6,083 nt of DNA from Desulfobacterales bacterium (GCA_029933295.1 JAOZOL010000155.1:1-6083); one strand, 5' to 3'. Positions 1 to 6,035 are shown, counted from the stretch's first letter. The notes: generated by a model not told the origin, from the letters alone. Translations and numbers: made by a program.

Positions 1-69
1 CTGCGCCGTTAAATGCCTTGCATATGGAAGCCTCCGACTCGTGCAAAATTCAGGTTATATCTTCCGGTA
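1..69 (-). other. 3' flank of the TorD-oxidoreductase fusion gene
   Basis: These 69 bases follow the TAG stop on the minus strand. There is no T-tailed hairpin, so the transcript may continue beyond the window. A GGAGG seven bases before an ATG (minus strand, near 23-36) opens only a four-codon frame, which is not called as a gene. The ten bases AGTCGGAGGC (30-39) repeat a sequence near the end of the coding region (115-124). Confidence 0.4.
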
Positions 70-2865
70 CTATACTTTTTCAACATTTGCTTTGATATAC
101 TTAAGCAATGTAGTGCCTCCGACTTTTTCAGAGGCATTGGGTTTCATGAGACGACTGGGCGTGTTGGTCCCGCCGAACTGCGGATATTTGGGGTCCCCCT
201 CAAGGCCGCGCACATGCCCGAATCCACCGGCAGACCCCAGAACACCCTGCATGATAAACCAGGTCGGGCGGGCGGACATTTTCACATGTCCCCAGGGAGA
301 CGTCAGTTTGACGGTATCCCCCTCCATAATACCCAGTTTTGTCGCATCCAGGGTATTAATCCATAAAGTGTTGGTGCCGCATAATTTCATCAGCTGATAA
401 TTGCTGAAAGTAGAAGAGTGTTCATGTTCAAACACCCGAAAATTTCCAAAAATAAAGGGATGATCCGTATCCGGCTGAAGATCTGCTTCCGGCTCCTTAT
501 AATCGGGCAAAGGATCAATACCCTTTTCCTGGGCCACGGGATTCAAAAAATTATACTTGCCGGTTTTGCTCTTTCCTGATGATCCATAGCCGTCAGGAGG
601 ATTAATGCTTCCCCATTTTTTATATTTATAATACTCGGCATTATCGGTGAGAATATAGCCCTTGGCCTTGAGCTCATCAAAAGACCAGGGCGTGTCAGCC
701 ATTTGATTCCGGAATGCGTCTTCAATGTCATTCCAGGGAAAGTACTGCCCCAGCCCCAGGCGTCTGGCCAGCTGGACTGTTATTTCCCACATGGGCCGGC
801 AGTCATACATGGGTTTTACAATTTCAGCATAGTAAGCGATAAACGCTTCATACATCCAGTCCGGTTTTACCTGGCTTTGCTCCATCCAGGTGGCATCTGG
901 CAGGACAACATCGCATAACAACGCGCTGTTACACATAAATGCATCAATGATGGCTTTAAATTCCATCTTTTCAATGGCCTGCGTGGTGGCCTCCTGATTC
1001 CCCCAGGAAAGCACCGGATCACCAAAATATATAATCATCCCTTTGAGCTTTCCAGCCTCAACGTCATCTAAGAGATGCGCCGGCGCCCAGCCGGACCAGA
1101 TATCAAATTTATCAAGTTTAGGCGCAGATCCCTTGGGCGGTTTTTCCTGGCCGTTTCCCCAGGCCGGTTTTAATTTTCTTTTAAATGGCAAGGAAGGTCC
1201 GCCCGGCGCGTCAAATGTACCGCAAAGACCGTTTAAAGCCTGAAGTGCGGCCGTGCCGTACATGCCGTTGGGGACCTGGGCAACGCCCGTCCAGGACGCA
1301 ACTCCCTTGTTTTTGGCGCCGGCAAACTCGAAGGCAATGCGCTTGATGGTATCAGCCGGGACGCCGCTGATTTCGGCCGCCCATTCCGGGGTCCGGGGAA
1401 TATTGTCTTCCTCCCCCATGACACGGTTTTTAAATTCATCAAATCCATGGGTCCAGTTTTCCACAAAATCCTTGTCAAAAAGTTCGTTTTTAATGATTAC
1501 ATAACACATGGCCATGGCAACCGCCCCATCGGTTGACGGTTTGATGGGGATCCATTCCGTGGCAGCCGCAGCGGTTTCAGACCTTCTGGGATCAAATACA
1601 ACAAGCTTGGCGCCTCGCTTAATGGCCGCTTTCAACTCGGCGGTTTTTCGCTGACTATAGGACGTGGACAGCTCATTCATTCCAAAATGAAGGATATAGT
1701 CGGACTCCTGATAGTTTATCCAGGGCCTTTTATCGTTTAGGTTATGTTCGTTGGCCATTCGGTTGGCATTATCACACATGGGGCGATGGGTGGTTTTGGG
1801 ACATCCCAGATGGTCAAAAAGAGCCTCATGAATCCAGTTGGCAAAATCATTGCCCCTGAAATATCCGAGTTTGTCAGAATCAATCCGTTTAATTCCTTCA
1901 ACCACCTTATCCAGGGCCTCATCCCAGTCGGCTTTTCGGAAACGGCCGTTCTCTTTGATCAGAGGGGATTTGAGCCGATAGGGCGAGTAAAGGTGTTTGG
2001 GTGCTGACCCCCCTTTGGGGCATAATCTGCCGCCGCCTTTGGGATCGCCGGGCAGCCCGGAAGCACTGATTAAAATACCGTCTTTTAATTTGGCGGTCAT
2101 ACCGCAGAGCGCACCACAGGTATAACAATGCGTTGGTATTGATTTGTCCGGTTCAGGATCTGCCGATCCTTCGGCCAGGGTGAAATATGCCGGGGCCAGA
2201 TTTAAAGCGCCCACAGCTCCGACTAATTTCTGGGTGGTTTCCTGGCCCCGGGTAAACCCGTCGATGCGCATGTTCTCGCACATTAATGCACCGCGGGTAA
2301 AATGGGCCAAGGCCTGATAAAATTCGGTTTGTGCGGATGTCGCCAGTTGATCGCAAAAAGAAGGTATCCACTGGAGATATTTATGCTTGAAAAAATCTTT
2401 GTACAGATCTTCATTGCCTTTTTCCAAAAGATAACGAAGCAGTTCCATTTCAACCGCAACGTGCTCTTCAAGGTCTTTAAACTCAGGATTTTTGTGGACA
2501 CCAGCCTTACGAAAAAATTCTCTTAGTTCAAGAAGGGGTTTCTGCATGACCACCGGTTCCCTGGTCACATGGACGGATTCATACGGAATGACAGGGTTCT
2601 GACCAGCATTTAAAAACAGGTCAGCATAATCATAGCGCAATTCATTGTATAGTTTTTCAGCGTCACCGCCTTTTAAGTATACACTGATTCCCTCTGCCCC
2701 GCTCATGAGATCCATGAACCCGCAACCTTGCACTGATTCTAAAAGCCCATCAAGAAATTCATCCTGCTGCATTGCGGCAATCAACTCCATGGGTATTTCA
2801 TCCCGGTAGAGTGTTGAGAGAAACTGATATCGAGTGGCCCTTGATTTAGAAAAGGATGTATCCAT
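70..2865 (-). CDS. TorD-like chaperone fused to cytoplasmic molybdopterin (Mo/W-bisMGD) oxidoreductase
   Basis: The 931-residue protein has two parts. Residues 1-225 look like the all-helical TorD/DmsD chaperone family, with the signature YADLFL (80-85) followed by PYESVH (94-99). Residues 243-925 form a full catalytic subunit of the DMSO-reductase superfamily. The [4Fe-4S] cysteines are C247, C250, C254 and C282, with the usual CPKG lysine at K284. The molybdopterin domain runs from about 299 to 790 and includes VVFDPRRSET (422-431) and the GDPVLSWGNQ stretch (615-624). The C-terminal dinucleotide-binding domain is about 800-925. Aligning by eye with superfamily members places C364 (PMCDNAN) at the metal-ligand position, so this is a Cys-ligand enzyme, as in the periplasmic nitrate, polysulfide/thiosulfate and acetylene hydratase groups. 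There is no Tat signal or membrane helix, so it is predicted cytoplasmic. The ATG start has AAGGAA nine bases upstream. Substrate is unknown; a sulfur-compound or other anion reductase is plausible. No ferredoxin-like or membrane subunit is visible, but the gene's 3' side runs to the window edge. Confidence 0.93.
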   Translation of the reverse strand: MDTSFSKSRATRYQFLSTLYRDEIPMELIAAMQQDEFLDGLLESVQGCGFMDLMSGAEGISVYLKGGDAEKLYNELRYDYADLFLNAGQNPVIPYESVHVTREPVVMQKPLLELREFFRKAGVHKNPEFKDLEEHVAVEMELLRYLLEKGNEDLYKDFFKHKYLQWIPSFCDQLATSAQTEFYQALAHFTRGALMCENMRIDGFTRGQETTQKLVGAVGALNLAPAYFTLAEGSADPEPDKSIPTHCYTCGALCGMTAKLKDGILISASGLPGDPKGGGRLCPKGGSAPKHLYSPYRLKSPLIKENGRFRKADWDEALDKVVEGIKRIDSDKLGYFRGNDFANWIHEALFDHLGCPKTTHRPMCDNANRMANEHNLNDKRPWINYQESDYILHFGMNELSTSYSQRKTAELKAAIKRGAKLVVFDPRRSETAAAATEWIPIKPSTDGAVAMAMCYVIIKNELFDKDFVENWTHGFDEFKNRVMGEEDNIPRTPEWAAEISGVPADTIKRIAFEFAGAKNKGVASWTGVAQVPNGMYGTAALQALNGLCGTFDAPGGPSLPFKRKLKPAWGNGQEKPPKGSAPKLDKFDIWSGWAPAHLLDDVEAGKLKGMIIYFGDPVLSWGNQEATTQAIEKMEFKAIIDAFMCNSALLCDVVLPDATWMEQSQVKPDWMYEAFIAYYAEIVKPMYDCRPMWEITVQLARRLGLGQYFPWNDIEDAFRNQMADTPWSFDELKAKGYILTDNAEYYKYKKWGSINPPDGYGSSGKSKTGKYNFLNPVAQEKGIDPLPDYKEPEADLQPDTDHPFIFGNFRVFEHEHSSTFSNYQLMKLCGTNTLWINTLDATKLGIMEGDTVKLTSPWGHVKMSARPTWFIMQGVLGSAGGFGHVRGLEGDPKYPQFGGTNTPSRLMKPNASEKVGGTTLLKYIKANVEKV

Positions 2866-2874
2866 TTTTTTAGT

Positions 2875-2880
2875 TTCCTT
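2875..2880 (-). promoter_or_regulatory. Ribosome binding site of the TorD-oxidoreductase fusion gene
   Basis: AAGGAA on the minus strand lies nine bases before the ATG at 2865. This supports that start and shows that the chaperone domain is translated as the true N-terminus, with no signal peptide upstream of it. Confidence 0.7.
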
Positions 2881-2989
2881 TCATGCTTTTTTATTCCGCT
2901 AAATGTCTTAAACAATTAAACCATTATTTTATCGACCTCAGACGAAACTCCAGCTCGACCGAACACAGGCCGCAAGAAAATTTTTAAAT

Positions 2990-3005
2990 TGCAATATCCA
3001 TACCA
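2990..3005 (-). promoter_or_regulatory. Sigma-54 (-24/-12) promoter for the TorD-oxidoreductase fusion gene
   Basis: Reading the minus strand from 3005 down gives TGGTATG, four bases, then TTGCA. This fits the RpoN consensus TGGYRYR-N4-TTGCW at every fixed position, and the invariant GG and GC are exactly 12 bases apart. Transcription would start near 2979, giving a leader of about 114 bases before the ATG. The call rests on sequence match, orientation and distance; the matching promoter for the opposite gene strengthens it. Confidence 0.68.
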
Positions 3006-3138
3006 CTATAAATGTATTCCCTGGCTTATTTTTAAAAAACTTTATATCTTAAAATTTACTGTAATATTAGCAATATAACTTGATTTTAAAATAAAGCTAA
3101 CAGAAATAATTTAAAAAAACAAATGTTGGAATCAAAAA

Positions 3139-3157
3139 ATAGCATTTTTTTTATTGC
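3139..3157 (+). promoter_or_regulatory. Candidate enhancer-binding-protein site, repeat copy 1
   Basis: A 19-base element ATAGCATTTTTTTTATTGC, identical at 18 of 19 positions to copy 3 (3225-3243) and directly abutting copy 2. It contains an imperfect inverted repeat, GCATT-N6-ATTGC. Its centre is about 266 bases upstream of the predicted plus-strand start and about 169 upstream of the minus-strand start, within the normal range for upstream activating sequences of sigma-54 promoters. Function is inferred. Confidence 0.5.
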
Positions 3158-3176
3158 ATAGCTATAATTTTATTGC
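3158..3176 (+). promoter_or_regulatory. Candidate enhancer-binding-protein site, repeat copy 2
   Basis: ATAGCTATAATTTTATTGC follows copy 1 with no gap. It matches copy 3 at 16 of 19 positions, keeping both GC-containing ends (ATAGC and ATTGC) at the same spacing. It begins with the perfect palindrome ATAGCTAT. The head-to-tail pairing suggests cooperative binding of protein dimers. Confidence 0.45.
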
Positions 3177-3224
3177 TGTCATTTATCTATCTAAAATAAC
3201 ATAGGATCAAACCGATTCAATATT

Positions 3225-3243
3225 ATAGCAATTTTTTTATTGC
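3225..3243 (+). promoter_or_regulatory. Candidate enhancer-binding-protein site, repeat copy 3
   Basis: ATAGCAATTTTTTTATTGC is the most symmetrical copy, with a perfect inverted repeat GCAAT-N6-ATTGC (3228-3243). It lies about 180 bases upstream of the predicted plus-strand start and about 255 upstream of the minus-strand start. The palindrome GGAATATTCC begins on the next base. Confidence 0.5.
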
Positions 3244-3387
3244 GGAATATTCCACATCTAAAAACTTTTTCAAAATAATATAAAAAGGTTGCAGGTTTAA
3301 AATATCTTAGCATATATTATTGATTTTAAATGATATATTCTTTATGCGCACTAAAAATTCTTCTAAAATCAAGCCCTGGTATGGTGG

Positions 3388-3403
3388 TGGCATATAGATT
3401 GCT
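3388..3403 (+). promoter_or_regulatory. Sigma-54 (-24/-12) promoter for the TauE/SafE gene
   Basis: TGGCATA, four bases, then TTGCT. This has the -24 TGGCA core, the -12 TTGC core and exact 12-base GG-to-GC spacing; positions 6-7 (TA rather than CG) are the less conserved ones. The predicted start is near 3414, leaving a leader of about 96 bases. A sigma-54 promoter needs an ATP-dependent enhancer-binding activator, and the upstream repeats are candidate binding sites for it. Confidence 0.7.
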
Positions 3404-3431
3404 TTAATATTAATTTGCGATTCTTTATTTA

Positions 3432-3460
3432 TTTAATTTAAGCGAAAGGAGGCATTTTAC
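3432..3460 (+). repeat. Upstream copy of a duplicated ribosome-binding-site segment, without a start codon
   Basis: This stretch reads TTTAATTTA, AGCG, AAAGGAGG, CATTTTAC. It closely resembles the real translation-start segment at 3485-3512 (TTTAATTTA, GC, AAAGGAG, CCATTTA, ATG), about 50-53 bases downstream. The upstream copy has a stronger Shine-Dalgarno sequence but no ATG, GTG or TTG at a usable distance. It lies in the predicted leader RNA of the TauE/SafE gene. It may be a small tandem duplication that lost its start, or a ribosome standby site. Confidence 0.5.
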
Positions 3461-3495
3461 TCAGGCATCTAATCTATTTATATTTTTAATTTAGC

Positions 3496-3502
3496 AAAGG
3501 AG
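3496..3502 (+). promoter_or_regulatory. Ribosome binding site of the TauE/SafE gene
   Basis: AAAGGAG seven bases before the ATG at 3510. It fixes the start codon so that a good signal peptide forms the N-terminus. Confidence 0.85.
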
Positions 3503-3509
3503 CCATTTA

Positions 3510-5216
3510 ATGAAAAAATCACTATTTCCAATCATGTTATTAACCATAGCGCTGGTTTTTATTTCTGCCGGAGCCGGATTTTGCAGTACTCAAGCCACTG
3601 TTTCCGCGACGGAATACAAGGCCGGCGATGTGGTAACCATTGAAGGGTCCATCGACCCGGGCCAGGATCTTTACATTGCAATTTCATCTCAGAATACTTT
3701 TGCACCTAAAGACACAGACGGTGTGCATGAAGTCAGCAAACTAATGAAAGCAGGTGCCAAAAAAGGGTTTGCCAATGATACGGCAATTCCTGCCCTTTAC
3801 TATATGCTGACTTCAAACCCTGAAAAATTTGGCAAAATCTCTCAAAAAAAATTCGGCGGCCCGTCTTTTTTTACACAAAAAGGCAAAAGAGGGCTTTATA
3901 AAACCACCATGTTTAAACTGGCAAATTACGACGCCCTTGATACAGAGGCGAAGGATGCCCTTTCAACCATAAAAACAAAAGCCCAATGGAATTTTTTCAG
4001 GTATGCCCATGAAGATGAATTTGGAATTAATACCATTGTTAAAGAAAAAACCCAGGTGGGAAAAGTTACGATTAATGCCCGCACGATTTTATCAGATTAT
4101 AGCAAAACACAAAATTACTGGGATAAAGGGACCTCCATCCAGCTGGATAAAAACACCGGTAAATTTACAGCCTCCTTTAAAACCTTTCGCCATACACCGC
4201 CGAACACCGGATTTGATGTATATGTAAACAACGTTAAATCAGGAAGTTATAACGTCAAGCCCAACGGATTCTGGCTGAGTCTGGGCGGGCGCTACATGAA
4301 TCCCCTCTGGATCATCATCGGTGCAATTCTCGTTGGTGCTTATTTTTCTATGATCGGCGCTGCGGGTGGTATGCTCATGGCGGCTTTTCAGGTAATGGTT
4401 GTTCAAACCGCCGGCCCGATTGGTATTAATGCGGCAAATGTGCTTCGTCCATCAAACATGGCATTAACCCTCTTTTCACCCCTTGGGTCATTCTATCGGT
4501 ATGCTGTCAAAGAAAAACGGGTGGCATGGCCGGTGGGAATTTCTTTTGGGGCAGGTATTTTTCTCGGTTCAATCTGGCTGGGACAATATGTTACCAAATA
4601 CCTGTCCATGAGTTCATATAAGGAATGGCTGGCTATCCTGGTGGTAATTATGGGCATCCGGACCCTTTATGAACTCTCTCCCAAGGTCATGGAAAAACGT
4701 AAAAATATTAAAGCCATGACTAAAAAATTCAATGATGCGGTTGCCAAAGCCAAAGCCAACGGCACATCAGTTGAAATGGGAAGAATTGAGGCGGTTAAAA
4801 CCGGTATTACAGATTACCGTTTCAAGTTCTGGGGTGAAGAGTTTACCATTAATCCCCTGCTATTTGGGATTCTGGGTATTGGCATCGGTGTTGTTTCCCG
4901 AAGTTTCGGAATCGGCGGCGGATTTCTGCTGGTGCCGGCCATGACCACGCTGGGAGCTTTGCCAATGTATGTTGCAGTACCGATTTCCCTTATCGGAACC
5001 TGTTTTTCCAGTATAGGGTCATTTATCGGCTACTTGCTCAATAGTTATCTTCCGGATATGGTATTGATGATTTCCATTATTATCGGTGGGTTTATCGGCG
5101 GCATGCTGGGCAGCCGGGCACAGAAAATGTTTAGTGAAAAAACATTAAAAATTGTTCTGGCGTTAACCATGTTTTTTCTATTTTTCCGCTTTTTCAAAAT
5201 TGAAATCTGGATATAA
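3510..5216 (+). CDS. TauE/SafE-family permease with large periplasmic N-terminal domain
   Basis: The 568-residue protein begins with a signal peptide (MKKSLF, hydrophobic core about 6-22, likely cut near residues 24-27). The cysteine at 25 follows AGF, which is not a good lipobox. Residues 27-262 are hydrophilic and should be periplasmic. They start with a beta-rich segment (YKAGDVVTIEGSI, 36-48) and end with another (about 207-250), perhaps one Ig-like fold interrupted by a helical insert. Residues 264-563 form the permease, with about eight membrane segments (roughly 264-289, 302-325, 340-362, 372-390, 448-478, 484-510, 514-536, 546-563). It has the two-repeat TauE pattern: a degenerate glycine motif GAAGGM (283-288) in the first half and FGIGGGFLLVP (466-476) in the second. 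A charged cytoplasmic loop (391-445) joins the halves. The family moves sulfite, sulfoacetate or related organosulfur anions; the direction and substrate here are unknown. A strong RBS and a predicted sigma-54 promoter precede it, and a terminator follows. Confidence 0.9.
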   Translation: MKKSLFPIMLLTIALVFISAGAGFCSTQATVSATEYKAGDVVTIEGSIDPGQDLYIAISSQNTFAPKDTDGVHEVSKLMKAGAKKGFANDTAIPALYYMLTSNPEKFGKISQKKFGGPSFFTQKGKRGLYKTTMFKLANYDALDTEAKDALSTIKTKAQWNFFRYAHEDEFGINTIVKEKTQVGKVTINARTILSDYSKTQNYWDKGTSIQLDKNTGKFTASFKTFRHTPPNTGFDVYVNNVKSGSYNVKPNGFWLSLGGRYMNPLWIIIGAILVGAYFSMIGAAGGMLMAAFQVMVVQTAGPIGINAANVLRPSNMALTLFSPLGSFYRYAVKEKRVAWPVGISFGAGIFLGSIWLGQYVTKYLSMSSYKEWLAILVVIMGIRTLYELSPKVMEKRKNIKAMTKKFNDAVAKAKANGTSVEMGRIEAVKTGITDYRFKFWGEEFTINPLLFGILGIGIGVVSRSFGIGGGFLLVPAMTTLGALPMYVAVPISLIGTCFSSIGSFIGYLLNSYLPDMVLMISIIIGGFIGGMLGSRAQKMFSEKTLKIVLALTMFFLFFRFFKIEIWI

Positions 5217-5258
5217 TCTGGTATAAAAAAATAGAAAATAACCTTTATTTATTTTAAT

Positions 5259-5292
5259 AAGGGGAAGGAAATCTTTCCTTCCCCTTTTGATT
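5259..5292 (+). terminator. Strong intrinsic terminator after the TauE/SafE gene
   Basis: Perfect 13-base arms, AAGGGGAAGGAAA (5259-5271) and TTTCCTTCCCCTT (5274-5286), are separated by only TC; the innermost pairs must open to form the loop. TTGATTTT follows, so the run after the GC-rich stem is T-rich (TTTTGATTTT). It lies 43 bases after the permease stop codon and ends just before the next gene, so it should reduce read-through into that gene. Confidence 0.82.
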
Positions 5293-5313
5293 TTAATACT
5301 TAGTTTAGATAAA

Positions 5314-5889
5314 ATGAATGCATTTTTAGACATAGTATGGCTGAAGTTAATGGCCATTGTACATTATATTGCAAAAGGCCTTGATTTAATGCTGGCTCCG
5401 CTGAGTCCAATGGGGCCGGCTGTCATGATACTGGCGGTCGTTTTTGCGGCGGTTGCAATGTCAAAATTTTTAAGTAAAATTTATAAAACAAAACGATATG
5501 TTGAATTAAAAAAAGAGTTTGATTACTGGTTTGACCTACGCAAAGAAGCCATGGCCATTAAAGACACGGATCAGGGAAAAGCAATTGCTAAAAATATTGA
5601 TCAGGCCAGACTCAACAATGCTTATTATAATTTTTTTTTCGAAGGGCTGCTAGGAAGTCTGCTGACAAAATATCTCCCGATATTTTTAATGCTGGCATAT
5701 GTTAACGAAGCATTTAAGTCTGAAAATTTGTTGAAAAATTTTGGGCAGGCATATATTTTTAAATATGTAAATAATAATGGAGAAGTAATTCTGGTCGGGG
5801 CGGTCTTCTGGTATGTGATTTCCACCCTGACAGTCTACCTTGCCTGGTACATTGCCGAACGTTTGTACCATAGGCATAAAAAAGATTAA
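5314..5889 (+). CDS. Unidentified three-helix membrane protein, DUF106/EMC3-like layout
   Basis: From the ATG at 5314 this gives 191 residues. An in-frame TTG at 5287 would add nine residues but lies in the terminator tail. Neither start, nor the ATG at 5350, has a clear Shine-Dalgarno sequence, so the exact start is uncertain. Visible parts are an amphipathic N-terminus (1-30), helix 1 (about 34-54), a highly charged probably cytoplasmic and partly coiled segment (about 57-108, including YVELKKEFDYWFDLRKEAM), helix 2 (about 109-130, with a proline at 122), a polar stretch (131-155), helix 3 (about 156-182) and a basic tail HRHKKD. This order resembles archaeal and bacterial DUF106/EMC3-type members of the Oxa1/YidC superfamily, but the resemblance is in layout and not in a diagnostic motif. 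It may assist membrane assembly of the preceding permease, or be unrelated. The coding region is intact and its AT-richness fits the surroundings. Confidence 0.75.
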   Translation: MNAFLDIVWLKLMAIVHYIAKGLDLMLAPLSPMGPAVMILAVVFAAVAMSKFLSKIYKTKRYVELKKEFDYWFDLRKEAMAIKDTDQGKAIAKNIDQARLNNAYYNFFFEGLLGSLLTKYLPIFLMLAYVNEAFKSENLLKNFGQAYIFKYVNNNGEVILVGAVFWYVISTLTVYLAWYIAERLYHRHKKD

Positions 5890-6035
5890 CCGTTAACGCA
5901 GCCCATGAGCTAAATTGCAAAAGGTCTTTTTTTCATTACCGGAATCACCGGGGGCCACAGAGAAATTCATTCCATTTTAATTTAATTATTACCTGAATTT
6001 TACAACTACAGTGTTCTGCTATGGTATTTCCAAAC

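Larger units (their letters stand above)
2866..3509. other. Divergent intergenic control region
   Basis: These 644 bases separate two divergently read genes. No convincing ORF is present. Most of the region is strongly AT-rich, except for a GC-rich island at about 2933-2974 inside the predicted leader of the minus-strand gene. It contains two outward-facing sigma-54-type promoters, three copies of a 19-base repeat, a perfect palindrome GGAATATTCC (3244-3253) abutting the third repeat, another palindrome ATTGCAAT (2988-2995) overlapping the minus-strand -12 element, and a duplicated ribosome-binding-site segment before the plus-strand gene. An imperfect IHF-like match, AATCAA-N4-TAG (3130-3142), overlaps the edge of the first repeat; it is too weak in this AT-rich DNA to call on its own. 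Confidence 0.8.

Noticed and set aside
13..397. Two overlapping plus-strand ORFs of about 117 residues
   Set aside because: They lie antisense to the end of the molybdoenzyme gene, have no ribosome binding sites and show no protein-like pattern; they are shadows of that gene.
70..2865. Acetylene hydratase as the identity of the Mo/W enzyme
   Set aside because: The overall fold and Cys ligand agree, but the catalytic Asp next to the second cluster Cys is replaced by Gly251, and the protein carries a chaperone fusion. The general family resemblance is not enough.
2866..3509. CRISPR array, small RNA gene or tRNA in the long spacer
   Set aside because: The 19-base elements are too few, too short and irregularly spaced for CRISPR, and no tRNA-like fold or small RNA with its own terminator was seen.
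5287..5313. TTG start at 5287 for the 191-residue gene
   Set aside because: It lies in the terminator's T-rich tail, has no ribosome binding site and adds only nine residues; the ATG at 5314 is preferred, though also without a clear site.
5287..5315. Sigma-70-like promoter TTGATT-N17-TAAAAT before the last gene
   Set aside because: The -10 box would overlap the ATG and put the transcript start inside the coding region.
5887..5910. Integron attC-like or attachment-site core around CCGTTAACGCAG
   Set aside because: No paired inverse core, no integrase and no array of cassettes; GTTAAC is simply a palindrome.
5963..6000. Inverted repeat AAATTCA / TGAATTT downstream of the last gene
   Set aside because: AT-only arms apart from one pair, a 24-base loop and no T-run; not a convincing terminator or operator.
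1..6001. Possible terminal inverted repeat: AAAATTCAGGT (45-55) and ACCTGAATTTT (5991-6001), plus CTGCG/GTTAA words near both ends
   Set aside because: The two matching words occur in different relative order at the two ends, the match is only 11 bases, and no transposase or target duplication is present. Coincidence in AT-rich DNA is likely.
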